Below are positions 52,575 to 61,797 of a stretch of 64,000 bases of DNA, in pieces. Under the pieces are notes generated by a model. It was not told the origin of the DNA, did not search any database, and saw only the letters and a list, made by a program, of their open reading frames with translations. The stretch is from UBA9732 sp052170315 (lineage in GTDB: Bacteria; Spirochaetota; Spirochaetia; Sphaerochaetales; Sphaerochaetaceae), in contig JBQNAT010000007.1 in assembly GCA_052170315.1 (NCBI GenBank), forward strand, positions 43,665-107,664, given 5' to 3'. Every line of letters begins with the position of its first letter. Position 1 is the first letter of the stretch. Position numbers and translations under genes: made by a program.

Positions 52575-52603
52575 AAATAAAATGCCAGGAAAAACCTGGC
52601 ATT
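52575..52603 (-). terminator. Intrinsic terminator after the tRNA gene
   Basis: AATGCCAGG (52581-52589) and CCTGGCATT (52595-52603) form a perfect 9-bp stem with an AAAAA loop. On the minus strand TTTTATTTTAT follows, ending the tRNA transcript just before the MBL gene. Confidence 0.9.
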
Positions 52604-52608
52604 GTGTT

Positions 52609-52681
52609 TAGCGGCGAAGGGCCATGATCCCCTGACCGATCGGATATGAGCCGATTGCTCTACCAGCTGAGCTACGCCGCC
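52609..52681 (-). tRNA. tRNA-Met (anticodon CAU)
   Basis: This is a 73-base cloverleaf. Acceptor stem GGCGGCG pairs with CGCCGCT, D-arm GCTC/GAGC, anticodon stem ATCGG/CCGAT with loop CTCATAT (anticodon CAT), T-stem AGGGG/CCCTT and discriminator A. CCA is not encoded. The T-loop reads ATCATGG in place of TTCRANY, so T54 and A58 are both absent, which is unusual. The elongator type is suggested by the G1-U72 pair; a tRNA-Ile2 with modified C34 also reads CAU and is possible. Confidence 0.82.
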
Positions 52682-52752
52682 AAGACTTTGATTTTATAGA
52701 ACATTTACAAAAAAAGAACAAGACCTTACCTGACTTTTTTCCAAAATGCGCG

Positions 52753-53217
52753 CTACAGCTCCTTCATCGCAATTATCTTTCCTTCAAAAAAAATGAAAGA
52801 CATGCACGCGGAGTTTCCGTCATTATGAAGTATCCTTGCGTTTATGCCCATACTCCCGTCTCCGTTGATATGGCTTTCAGAAAGCAGGAATGAGACTGCC
52901 GGAAGATTAGATGAAAGCCATGAACCGAAAAGCCGTACAAGCGGTTCCCTGACGGAAGGCGATAAATACTTTTCAGTCCATTCAAAAGAGTAAGGGCTTT
53001 TCAGAGCGGATGACAGAAAGGCGTGCGCCTCACTTGAATCCGTGTACGCGGTAAGACCAATAACCGAATCGGAAGGAAGCAGGCCGTAACCCAAGGAAAG
53101 AGACGGGAGAAAGACCCTGACGCTTTCATAGCTTTCCTGTGTTTGCGCAGAAACGGAAAAGCAGAGGCAAAAGCAGAGGCAAAAAATAAGATTTATAAGC
53201 AAAGCCGCTTTTTTCAT
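52753..53217 (-). CDS. Small secreted protein of unknown function
   Basis: This 154-residue protein has a signal peptide (about 1-24, CFCLCFSVSAQ) rich in Cys and Phe before the cleavage site. The mature part is mixed alpha/beta with no recognised domain. A signal-peptidase I site (VSA-Q) is more likely than lipidation. It is upstream of the tRNA on the same strand and divergent from the ttcA-like gene. Confidence 0.7.
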   Translation of the reverse strand: MKKAALLINLIFCLCFCLCFSVSAQTQESYESVRVFLPSLSLGYGLLPSDSVIGLTAYTDSSEAHAFLSSALKSPYSFEWTEKYLSPSVREPLVRLFGSWLSSNLPAVSFLLSESHINGDGSMGINARILHNDGNSACMSFIFFEGKIIAMKEL

Positions 53218-53306
53218 TGGTAATATTTTCCTTTAAAATGTCTTTTTCCTCAACAGTTTCCTCAACAGTTTTCAAAAACTTCCATTTTCATTATCATCAA
53301 CGCGGA

Positions 53307-54125
53307 ATGAAAGAAACAGCAGTAAGCGAATTTGACAGTACGAAACTCTCATACCGCAACATAATAGACGGAAACATGCAGCCATGGGTCATGCGCTTCA
53401 TTAAAGACGTAGGCAAAGGCATAAACGACTTTGATATGATAAGAGACGGCGAAAAAATCCTTTTGGGAATTTCGGGAGGTAAAGATTCGCTGGCTCTGGC
53501 AATGGCGCTTTCCGTGCGCCGCAAATGGCTTCCCATCACATACAGCCTTCACGGCGTAATGATAAACTGGCTGGAACATCCGATACCCCGTACAAGCGGA
53601 GAAAGGCTTCACCAATACTTTCGGGATTTGGACATAGAGTTTGAGATAATAGATGAATCGCAGTTTCCAAGCCTGCAGCCGGATGATTACAACTGTTACA
53701 TATGCGCCAGAAACAGAAGAAGACTTCTCTTTGAAATCGCGAATAAAAGAGGCTTCAGGCAGATAGCCATGGGGCATCATCTGGACGACCTTATGGAAAC
53801 AACCATGATGAATCTCTTTTTCAGAGGCGACTTTGCCACAATGAACCCCGTTCAGGAATTTTTCAGCGGAGAGCTCTATGTAATCAGGCCAATGATAGAG
53901 GTTCATGAAAACACGCTGATAAGGCTTGCGCAGACCTACGATTTTCCGGTTGTAAAACCTGTATGCCCATACGAGCAGACCAATATCCGCTCACAGCTGA
54001 AGCCGCTTGTCAGGGAAATATGCCATATGGACAGATTCGCGCGCGAGCACGTCTTCAGCGCCCACAAACTTGACTGCAGAATAAAACGTGAAGAAGACAA
54101 ACCGGATAAGCAGCGCGGGGTATGA
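53307..54125 (+). CDS. ttcA: TtcA-like PP-loop tRNA thiolase
   Basis: This 272-residue adenylating PP-loop protein is likely a tRNA 2-thiocytidine synthase. The PP-loop is LLGISGGKDSLALAMAL and the first Cys pair is CYIC (about 132-135) near RNRRRLLFEIA. MGHHLDDLMETTMMNLFF is typical of the family. The second TtcA Cys pair seems reduced: VCPYEQTN keeps one Cys. ATG 53307 gives a normal N-terminus; 90 further in-frame bases upstream are rejected. Confidence 0.82.
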   Translation: MKETAVSEFDSTKLSYRNIIDGNMQPWVMRFIKDVGKGINDFDMIRDGEKILLGISGGKDSLALAMALSVRRKWLPITYSLHGVMINWLEHPIPRTSGERLHQYFRDLDIEFEIIDESQFPSLQPDDYNCYICARNRRRLLFEIANKRGFRQIAMGHHLDDLMETTMMNLFFRGDFATMNPVQEFFSGELYVIRPMIEVHENTLIRLAQTYDFPVVKPVCPYEQTNIRSQLKPLVREICHMDRFAREHVFSAHKLDCRIKREEDKPDKQRGV

Positions 54126-54217
54126 TACATAGCGCAATACAAGCATTGTAAAAAATACATTTATTGGTTATCATTATATATATTTTGAATGAATAAGTTC
54201 TACTCGAAGGAGTTGGT

Positions 54218-56782
54218 ATGAATAATTTTTTCAGAGATGCAATAAGCAGAAAGGTCCTTGCGGCAGTTCTGGTTTTACTTCTTTCCGCGTGCGCGGTTTT
54301 TGCTTCGCCTTTTAAAGTATCAGGAAGCCTTGGCAGTGCCGCCGTCTATGACAGCAGTTACAAGGCTGTAAAAGATGCCGAAGGATTGATGGACGGTTAT
54401 CTGATTAAGACCGCGGAAAACAGCGTCATCTTCACAAACGGGACTGCTGAAATTGAAGTTCAGGGCAATTCTCTGGTTAAATTCACAAAGCTTGACTCAA
54501 GAACCGAGATATATGTTCTGTACGGAAAAGCATCCGTTTTTTCTGTGGAGTCTTTCACAGTAAGAACACCCGTTACAATCTACAACGCAAAGGCAGGCTC
54601 AAAGCTTTACGTCATAACAACGGACGATGAAGAGACCGCGTACGTTGATACCGGCAACGCGAAAGCCACAAACCTCATCACCGGCACACTTACGGACATT
54701 GAGGCAAACAGCTATATAGACAACTCCAGGGGCGGTTTCAAACCGGAAAATACAACCCTTGCAGGCTACTGGAAAACATCCGACAATTCAAAGAATTATG
54801 CCGCAGGCGCGGAAAGGATGCCTTCAGCTCAGATAGTTCAGAAAGAAACCGAACTTGCGGTAACTGCCCGGGAATCCGCGGCATCTGCCGAAAAAGCCGC
54901 GGCTGCAGAGCCTGAAAAGACTGCGGTAACGGCACCTGAAACTGAAAAAGATAAAACCGCTGAAACGGCGGAACCTGCAGGCCCGCTTACAAAGACTTTC
55001 ACATTCATGGGCTACAGCGCGTCAATAGAAGCCTACACCGGCATTGCATATCTGACATACCCGGATTTTGTGACAAATCAGGAGCTGATTGCCGCAGCTG
55101 CGGCCGCAGTTTGGAAGTACCCTCAGTACACACAGGGAATAAGCTACAGGATAATAGAACCCGGCAAGGCTGAAATCTACTATCCGCAGTCTTACGGCGA
55201 ACCGGAATTCCGTCTTGCAGCTTCTCTGCTGGAAAACGAAATACCGGCATACGTTGCGGAAGTACTGGGACTGCCTGCGTCAGATACCGTACAGAATATC
55301 GCAAAGGCACAGACGGAAGAAAATCCCGCGACCTCAGCTGAAACAAATACTGAACAGGCAGCGGCACCGGAAGCTCCTGCAGCTCCGGCAGCGGAAACAC
55401 AGACAACAACGGAAGTTCAAATTTCCGGACAGGAAACAAATCCGGCAGAGACAAAGACACCTCTTGCCACATCTCCCAGACCTGAAAAAACAGAAGAAAA
55501 AAAGCCAGAGAAAGAACCCGCGGAGTTCAAGTTCGGCGCGACTGCAGGAGCTGTTTTCGGAAACAGCGGACCTGATACATATTACCACGCAATCAACAGG
55601 CTTCATAATAGAGTCGGAGTATATATTCACAACCTGAACCTTTACTTTGACCCCTATATTACATATAACGGTTTTACATTCGGTCTTCATATTGAAGAGA
55701 ATGTTATTCTTAAGCCTTTCAAGCTGACAAATCCGCTCACATTCAATTCAAACGGCTGGACAAACAGGATAAATTCTCTGATGAATTATATTTCCGTCAT
55801 TGGAATTGAAACGGAAAAATTCTCCCTCAGGGCCGACAGAACAACAGAACTTGATTTCATAAGCCCTGTTATTGATGAAAGCAGCCGCATGTATGACAAT
55901 GACAGCAAACTTTTGGCAACAATGAAGTACAATAGCGGAAAGATTAAGGTATCCGCTTTCTTTGACGATTTGAAGCTTTCAGGCAGGCTTGAAGGACGCA
56001 GCCAGTTCGCGGGCCTGAGAACAGACCTGAAATACGGTGATATTGTTATAGGCGCGGGAGCAGTTGCTGAAATCACACCTCAGGTTTCACAGTCAATGAT
56101 ATATCCTTCTCTGGATTTCATCATTCCGTTCACACTGGGCGACAGCGCGGCAAAGCTTTCCGCGTCAGTCGCGGCCGAACTTAACAGAGCAGGCGCAAGG
56201 GCGTCGCTGGTGGAAGGCAAGTTTGAGATAACTGAAGGAATCCTCACCATTGGCTTCAGCGCGTCATACAATCAGAATTATCACTTCAACAATCTTATCA
56301 ACAACGGTCCTTCAACTGTTACAAAGCAGTATCAGGGCAGTTCCCTTGACGCGGGCATAAGCGCGGTCATAAACACAAAACATTTTGCTTTAAGCGGCTC
56401 ATTCACGCTGCCTCTGTCAGTTGGAAATAAGTTTGGTAAGCTTGCTTACAATACAGTCATAACCAGAAGCGGCAAAATAGAAAACATAAGCGCGGATACT
56501 TTCAATTTCAGGGCAGACCTGATGTTCGGAAACTTCATGTTCAGCGCAGGAGCGGCATATAACGGCCTTAGCGGAAAGCTTGCCTCGACACTTAAGGACT
56601 TTATCAACAACGGACGCGCCGGTGTTTCTCTTGGAAAACTCGCAGATACCGAAAATGCCAGCTTCTACGGCATCATGCAGTTGGATATAAATAACTTTAA
56701 TTTCTACGTAAGAGCCGATATTGCAAGAATAAACGGAACACTTACAATGCCGGTATCCGCCGGAACAAAGATATCCTTCTAA
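54218..56782 (+). CDS. FecR-domain protein with C-terminal beta-barrel-like region
   Basis: This is an 854-residue exported protein. A signal sequence (about 1-29) contains LLSAC, so either lipidation at Cys25 or cleavage after VFA is possible. A FecR-like domain (about 35-160) includes SVFSVESFTVRTPVTIYNAK. Two Ala/Glu/Pro-rich linkers (about 205-260 and 355-435) flank a small alpha/beta domain. The last ~400 residues have regular alternating strands, as in outer-membrane barrels. The function is unknown; it could be a cell-surface or envelope-organising protein. GAAGGAG precedes the ATG. Confidence 0.75.
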   Translation: MNNFFRDAISRKVLAAVLVLLLSACAVFASPFKVSGSLGSAAVYDSSYKAVKDAEGLMDGYLIKTAENSVIFTNGTAEIEVQGNSLVKFTKLDSRTEIYVLYGKASVFSVESFTVRTPVTIYNAKAGSKLYVITTDDEETAYVDTGNAKATNLITGTLTDIEANSYIDNSRGGFKPENTTLAGYWKTSDNSKNYAAGAERMPSAQIVQKETELAVTARESAASAEKAAAAEPEKTAVTAPETEKDKTAETAEPAGPLTKTFTFMGYSASIEAYTGIAYLTYPDFVTNQELIAAAAAAVWKYPQYTQGISYRIIEPGKAEIYYPQSYGEPEFRLAASLLENEIPAYVAEVLGLPASDTVQNIAKAQTEENPATSAETNTEQAAAPEAPAAPAAETQTTTEVQISGQETNPAETKTPLATSPRPEKTEEKKPEKEPAEFKFGATAGAVFGNSGPDTYYHAINRLHNRVGVYIHNLNLYFDPYITYNGFTFGLHIEENVILKPFKLTNPLTFNSNGWTNRINSLMNYISVIGIETEKFSLRADRTTELDFISPVIDESSRMYDNDSKLLATMKYNSGKIKVSAFFDDLKLSGRLEGRSQFAGLRTDLKYGDIVIGAGAVAEITPQVSQSMIYPSLDFIIPFTLGDSAAKLSASVAAELNRAGARASLVEGKFEITEGILTIGFSASYNQNYHFNNLINNGPSTVTKQYQGSSLDAGISAVINTKHFALSGSFTLPLSVGNKFGKLAYNTVITRSGKIENISADTFNFRADLMFGNFMFSAGAAYNGLSGKLASTLKDFINNGRAGVSLGKLADTENASFYGIMQLDINNFNFYVRADIARINGTLTMPVSAGTKISF

Positions 56783-56803
56783 GGAAAGAACTAAGGGCAG
56801 GCG

Positions 56804-58546
56804 ATGGCATCAATAAGGCAGCTGGACCCAATTGTAGCCTCCCGTATCGCGGCAGGAGAGGTGATTGAAAGACCCTCCTCCGTGCTCAGGGAGCTTTTGG
56901 ACAATGCCATAGATGCAGGAGCCTCAAAAATAAGCGTCTACGCGGAAGAAGGCGGAATAAAAAGCCTTACCGTGATAGACAACGGCAGCGGCATGTCCGA
57001 AGAAGATCTTGCTCTTGCCTGCGCAAGTCACGCAACAAGCAAGGTATATACACTGGATGACCTTTTTAATTTAAAAACACTTGGTTTCAGAGGAGAAGCC
57101 CTAAGCAGCATAGCCGCCTGCTCAAAACTTACCATTAACTCAAACGGAAACAGGATTATCGTAGATAACGGCGTGAAGGGGCAGATTGTCCCGGGTAGTG
57201 TTGAAAAAGGTACGTCCGTATGCATGGAAGGCCTTTTCGAGAACATACCCGCACGAAAGCTGTTTCTGAAAAGACCTCAGAGTGAACTTGCGGACTGTAG
57301 GAAAACACTTATTGAAAAAGCTCTGGGCTTTGAGGAAATTGAATTTTTATTTTTCACCGACGGCACGCTGAGTCTGCATTTTGAAAGCGCAGACCGCAAA
57401 ACACGCTGCATGCAGATAATGGAACTGGACAAAAGCTTCACTGCCAATCAGGTAATCCAAATGAACTACGAAGGCGATAACCTTCACATGTATGGCATAT
57501 GCTCGGAGCCATCATGCTACAAACGCGACAGGACACAAATCAGAATCCTTGTCAACCGCCGCATAATTGACAGCTATCAATACATGCAGGCCATAAACAA
57601 CGCCTACTCGTCCGCGCTGCCGGGAGGAGCCTTCCCCTTTTTCTATCTTTTCATCGAAGACAATCCCTCTCTTGTAGATTTCAACATCCACCCCTCAAAA
57701 CGTGAATGCAAGCTGCGTAACGGCAGCCAGGTCTACGGCAGCATCACCAACATGATACGCAAAGCTCTCATCAGCAAGACCTTCGACACGGACGAAAGGA
57801 CGTCCGAACCCGAAACTCCCCTTTTCACCGCCCCTCATAAGGCCGAGTCCTCTGTCCCTGTTCATTCCCCCATTCAGGAAAAACCGCGTCGGAGCTACAA
57901 TGAAAAACCCTTTGACCCGTCATGGTTTGAAAGCGCCAGAAACATACTTTCAAAAACCACAAAACCGGCTGAAAAACCTTTACCGGAAAAGACAAAGGAA
58001 TCGGCTGCCGACTACCGCTATATAGGACAGGCTTTTAATACCTTCCTTATAGCGGAGTTGTCCGACAGAATTCTTTTCATTGACCAGCATGCCCTTCACG
58101 AAAGGCTTCTGTATGACGAGATACGTTCATTGAGAGACGTACAGCGCCTGATAGTGCCGTATGCGTTTGAAGTTGAACGCTCAGTAGACGAGTACCTGCA
58201 GAAAAACTCGGTTCTTTACTCCGATTTTGGAATTGAGCTTACAAGAAAAGAACCTCTTTTATGGGAAATGGCAAGCATGCCTGCAGTATGCAGAAAAAAT
58301 GAAGACACCCTTGTCTCCTTCATACAAAGCCAGACCGGAGACATAGAAAACATGCAGAAGGAACTTTTTGCAATAATTGCCTGCCATGCGGCAATAAAAG
58401 CCGGAGACCCGCTGGATACCGTAACCGCCTCTTCACTTGTTGGAAAATGTTTCGAGCTTGACAGGATGGTCTGTCCTCACGGAAGAGCTTTCACCTATTC
58501 CGTAAGTAAGGAAGAACTTTACAGGCAGGTAGGAAGGCTAATTTGA
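56804..58546 (+). CDS. mutL: DNA mismatch repair protein MutL (endonuclease type)
   Basis: This 580-residue protein has an N-terminal GHKL ATPase (ELLDNAIDAGASKI, DNGSGM, TLGFRGEAL) and a C-terminal domain with FIDQHALHERLLYDE, ACHAAIKAG and CPHGRAF. These match the endonuclease motifs DQHAX2EX4E, ACR and CPHGRP, though the last Glu of the first motif appears as Asp. Nicking-type MutL occurs in bacteria lacking MutH. A charged linker spans about 345-410. It follows the barrel protein by 21 bases and converges with the next gene, overlapping 9 bases. Confidence 0.95.
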   Translation: MASIRQLDPIVASRIAAGEVIERPSSVLRELLDNAIDAGASKISVYAEEGGIKSLTVIDNGSGMSEEDLALACASHATSKVYTLDDLFNLKTLGFRGEALSSIAACSKLTINSNGNRIIVDNGVKGQIVPGSVEKGTSVCMEGLFENIPARKLFLKRPQSELADCRKTLIEKALGFEEIEFLFFTDGTLSLHFESADRKTRCMQIMELDKSFTANQVIQMNYEGDNLHMYGICSEPSCYKRDRTQIRILVNRRIIDSYQYMQAINNAYSSALPGGAFPFFYLFIEDNPSLVDFNIHPSKRECKLRNGSQVYGSITNMIRKALISKTFDTDERTSEPETPLFTAPHKAESSVPVHSPIQEKPRRSYNEKPFDPSWFESARNILSKTTKPAEKPLPEKTKESAADYRYIGQAFNTFLIAELSDRILFIDQHALHERLLYDEIRSLRDVQRLIVPYAFEVERSVDEYLQKNSVLYSDFGIELTRKEPLLWEMASMPAVCRKNEDTLVSFIQSQTGDIENMQKELFAIIACHAAIKAGDPLDTVTASSLVGKCFELDRMVCPHGRAFTYSVSKEELYRQVGRLI

Positions 58547-59011
58547 AACGCAGGGAATAACCGTAATATTTTCGGCGCTGTCAAAAAAAGCTCCCTTGCT
58601 GCCGGAAGAATCGTATTTTTCCAGAGCCTTTGCCACATCACCGTAAGAAACCTCAAAGAACTCGTGAAGCGTACGCCCGTCACTGTTTATAACATCTAAA
58701 GACCATGTCCCGCGTGGAATCGGAGCAGAATCGGGCATTACGATATCCGAACTTCCATAGTAGGAAACCCCGTCGAAATCCGCCTTTGAGGCATGAAAAT
58801 TCCAGGTAAGCGTGCCGGAAGGAGCCGTTACCGCCATCTGAAAATCTCCGTCATAGGCATGGCCGGGAATAAAGTAAAGAGAAAGCCCCATGGATGAGTG
58901 TTGACGGACATAAACCTGCACCCGCACGGCAGTAATACTAAAATCCTCTTTTGAGCAGGAAATACAAAGAAGCAGGCAAAGAAAAATCAGGAAGCCCCAA
59001 AGCCTTTTCAT
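58538..59011 (-). CDS. Small lipoprotein of unknown function
   Basis: This 157-residue lipoprotein has lipobox CISC (Cys19) after MKRLWGFLIFLCLL. The mature part is beta-rich with VTAPSGTLTWNFHAS and FEVSYGDVAKALEKYDSSG and has no named domain. ATG 59011 is chosen since it gives a proper signal peptide; a longer ORF start lies inside the acyltransferase gene, which ends one base before. Its 3' end overlaps mutL by 9 bases. Confidence 0.78.
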   Translation of the reverse strand: MKRLWGFLIFLCLLLCISCSKEDFSITAVRVQVYVRQHSSMGLSLYFIPGHAYDGDFQMAVTAPSGTLTWNFHASKADFDGVSYYGSSDIVMPDSAPIPRGTWSLDVINSDGRTLHEFFEVSYGDVAKALEKYDSSGSKGAFFDSAENITVIPCVSN

Positions 59012-59012
59012 T

Positions 59013-60179
59013 TTAATCCCCGGATTGTGTCTCTTCCAGCATTGAAGCAACCGGATTGGCATAGGTTTTAAAGACCATGTCGCGCACATCTTTCTTAAGG
59101 TGGCTGTAGTGCTTTATAAAGCTTTTGGTGTTCATGTTTTCGTATTTGTCAGCGAATGTTTCAGCCGAATTAATATAATCATATGAAAAGTAATTGGTGT
59201 CCCAAAGCCTGTAGTTAAGGTGAATTTGTCTGTCAATCTCCCTGGTCGCGGCTATTGGGTTAGAAGCTTTTTCTCCATACAGTTCAGAGCCGACCTGAAG
59301 ATGGACATTGCCCTTATACATCCTCAGGCCTCTGACAAGGTCAAGTATATCCGCGTACTTTTTCTTGACGTAAACGTTGTTGTATACGCCCTCGGCCTTA
59401 AGCTTTCGAATCTGCTCCTCGCTCTTGGAAATATCGCAGGGGTCGTACTGATAGCTGATGGCCACGGGGACTACGGAGACCCTGTCAATGAAATCCCGGA
59501 ATGAGATGCCGTCTTCGCGGTAAGCCAGATAAATCATTTTGAGGATGGCTGAACTGGTATTGTCAATGCCGTCTTTGCTGCGGCCGCTCTTCTGGGCTAT
59601 CCACAGGCTGGCCTTCTTTTCCTCGACACAGTATCTCATGTAGCGGCTTAACCTGAGAGTTTCGGCACGCAGCTCCGATGTGGATGACAGAGAACGTTTT
59701 ACCGTTATTGCGCCGTTGACCTTAAACAAATCGGTTGTGAACTGATTCACAAGAAGATTGTCGCCTATGACCATTTCGCACATTCTGCGGTTGTTGCTTC
59801 TGTAAAGGGCAAGATCCAGAAGCGCGGTATCCAAAACTATGTCGCGGTGATTGCTTATGTAGATATGAGGCCTATCAAGACCAAGCTGCTCAATACCGTC
59901 AAAGGTAAAAGAATCAATACTGGAATTTTCTATCATCTGAAGGAAGATATCGCATGTGATGCACTCCTGAAACTCTGTACAGCTGTGGACCTGTCCAAGC
60001 ATCCTCTCAAGCATCTTTTTTGCATGAAAGGACTTCCATTTATTTACAACCCTGTTGTGACGGGAGATGATATCTGTAAAATTATTAAGGAGCTGCGGAT
60101 ATTGTATAAGACGCGACATCGCATCCTCAAAATCCTTTCCCTCATATGGGGCTATGTCCCTGAAATCATCTTGTTTCAT
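59013..60179 (-). CDS. PlsC-like acyltransferase (1-acyl-glycerol-3-phosphate type)
   Basis: This 388-residue protein has the acyltransferase motif SNHRDIVLDTALLD (NHX4D, about 130) and FKVNGAITVKRS as the second block. It is longer than PlsC (about 240), with an N-terminal helical part and a C-terminal extension. It probably acylates a lysophospholipid or similar acceptor at the membrane. ATG 60179 follows AAGGAGAGG; the 135-base longer ORF adds a hydrophobic stretch without a ribosome site. Confidence 0.85.
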   Translation of the reverse strand: MKQDDFRDIAPYEGKDFEDAMSRLIQYPQLLNNFTDIISRHNRVVNKWKSFHAKKMLERMLGQVHSCTEFQECITCDIFLQMIENSSIDSFTFDGIEQLGLDRPHIYISNHRDIVLDTALLDLALYRSNNRRMCEMVIGDNLLVNQFTTDLFKVNGAITVKRSLSSTSELRAETLRLSRYMRYCVEEKKASLWIAQKSGRSKDGIDNTSSAILKMIYLAYREDGISFRDFIDRVSVVPVAISYQYDPCDISKSEEQIRKLKAEGVYNNVYVKKKYADILDLVRGLRMYKGNVHLQVGSELYGEKASNPIAATREIDRQIHLNYRLWDTNYFSYDYINSAETFADKYENMNTKSFIKHYSHLKKDVRDMVFKTYANPVASMLEETQSGD

Positions 60180-60333
60180 AGACCTCTCCTTTTGGCTGAA
60201 ACCTGTTCCAAATACCTTATTTCCATTAATTATAACAAAAATGCATATCAAAATAAATAAGGAATAAAAATAGTGGTTAAACACAAAGGTAACGGAAAAT
60301 ATTGATTTTTTCATCAGTTTTTAATATTAAAAT

Positions 60334-60361
60334 TTGACTTATACGAAATCAGTGCTACAAT
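60334..60361 (+). promoter_or_regulatory. Putative serA promoter
   Basis: TTGACT (60334-60339) and TACAAT (60356-60361) are separated by 16 bases. The leader then contains a hairpin with stem CCTCT/AGAGG (about 60406-60418), flanked by GTTT/AAAC, before the ribosome site AGGAGG. Confidence 0.6.
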
Positions 60362-60442
60362 AATAAGTGCAGGGCCCGGCGCTCTGAATATAATTATAAC
60401 GTTTCACCTCTCACAGAGGGAAACCTATAGGAGGCTATCAAT

Positions 60443-61327
60443 ATGCTTATTCTCATTTCAGATGCTTTCGATGCATCCCTTGAATCAAAACTTCAGGCTT
60501 TCGGAGAAGTCACAACCGATAAGGCCAGAGTACCTGAGGCAAACGTAATTCTCGTAAGAGCAAAAACAATCTGCAACAAGGAATATATCGACACCGCAAA
60601 GAACTGTAAGCTTATCATCCGCGGAGGCGTCGGAATAGATAACATCGACAAGGCTTACGCGGAGTCAAAGGGCATCATAGTAAGGAACACGCCAAAAGCA
60701 AGCTCAATCGCGGTTGCAGAGCTTACATTCGCTCTCATGCTGGATGTGCCTAACCGCATTGAAGAATACGACCTTGGAATGAAGAGCGGACAGTGGCTGA
60801 AGAAGCTGAAGAGAACGGAGCTTTACGGAAAGACTCTTGGACTTCTTGGAATCGGAAACATTGCTACAAAGGTCGCGGAGCGCGCGAAAGCCTTTGGAAT
60901 GAACGTTGTCGCATATGATAAGTATGTTACAAGCTCGGCAGTGGCAACACTTGTTCCTACAGTAGAAGATGCGGTAAAGGACGCGGATTACATTTCCATC
61001 CATATGCCTCTTACAGATGAAACAAGAGGAATGTTCAACGAGAAGCTCTTCTCAATCATGACAAAGAAGCCGGTCATCGTTAACGCGGCCCGCGGCCTTA
61101 TCATTGACGCAGACGCAATGGTAAAAGCTCTTGATAACGGACAGGTTTCATGGTACTGCGCGGACGTCTATCCAAGCGATCCTCCTGCGGAGGACTACCC
61201 AATTCTTAAGGCTCAGCATGTTACGCTCACACCTCACGTAGGCGCGAACAGCGTTGAGAACCTTCTCAGAATCGGAGAAGAGATTGTTGATACAATCAAG
61301 GCTCTGAAGGACGAAAAGAAAATCTGA
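60443..61327 (+). CDS. serA: D-3-phosphoglycerate dehydrogenase-like (short form)
   Basis: This 294-residue D-isomer-specific 2-hydroxyacid dehydrogenase has the NAD motif LGLLGIGNIATKVAERAKAF, the catalytic Arg in VNAARGLIIDA and the His in TPHVGANS. It lacks C-terminal ACT/ASB domains, as in short SerA types not inhibited by serine. It could be hydroxypyruvate reductase-like. Its stop shares one base with the Lrp-family gene (TGATG), so the two are co-translated and the regulator likely responds to an amino acid. Confidence 0.87.
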   Translation: MLILISDAFDASLESKLQAFGEVTTDKARVPEANVILVRAKTICNKEYIDTAKNCKLIIRGGVGIDNIDKAYAESKGIIVRNTPKASSIAVAELTFALMLDVPNRIEEYDLGMKSGQWLKKLKRTELYGKTLGLLGIGNIATKVAERAKAFGMNVVAYDKYVTSSAVATLVPTVEDAVKDADYISIHMPLTDETRGMFNEKLFSIMTKKPVIVNAARGLIIDADAMVKALDNGQVSWYCADVYPSDPPAEDYPILKAQHVTLTPHVGANSVENLLRIGEEIVDTIKALKDEKKI

Positions 61328-61776
61328 TGAAACTTGACGACACCAACAAAGCAATAATCAAGGAACTTAAAAACGGCAGACAGCCGTTCTCTTCGATTGC
61401 TGAGGTCATAGGAATCACGGAGAACACCGTAAGGTCAAGAGTAAACAAACTCCTGGAAGACGGCGTTCTCCAGATTACGGGATTAATTGATCCTCAGTGC
61501 GTTCCCGAGATGCAGGTGGTTGTTATGGGTATAAAGCTCAGCACACTGGATCTTGAAGGAAAAGCAAAAGAGATAATGAAGCTTAAGGGAGTTATATCCG
61601 TTGTCGTTGTAACGGGCAGATACGATTTGATTGTACAGATAGTAACAAGCTCTAACGACGACCAGAGTCTTCTGAACTTCTTCAAGAATGAACTTGGAAA
61701 GATAAAGGGTATATCGGACGTTGAGACTTTTGTGGTCTACCAGAGTCATAACTATATGATACCTTTCATCCTTTGA
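61327..61776 (+). CDS. Lrp/AsnC-family transcriptional regulator
   Basis: This 149-residue regulator has an N-terminal helix-turn-helix (FSSIAEVIGITENTVRSRVN) and a C-terminal RAM/ACT-like ligand domain with VISVVVVTGRYDLIVQIV. It is coupled to serA, so serine or a related amino acid is a likely effector (inference). Autoregulation of the serA promoter is plausible. Confidence 0.92.
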   Translation: MKLDDTNKAIIKELKNGRQPFSSIAEVIGITENTVRSRVNKLLEDGVLQITGLIDPQCVPEMQVVVMGIKLSTLDLEGKAKEIMKLKGVISVVVVTGRYDLIVQIVTSSNDDQSLLNFFKNELGKIKGISDVETFVVYQSHNYMIPFIL

Positions 61777-61797
61777 AATCTCCTTCAGGTTTTGATA

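Noticed and set aside
53217..53306. 30-residue N-terminal extension of the TtcA-like protein
   Set aside because: It has no ribosome site, overlaps the promoter region of the divergent gene and is unlike the family.
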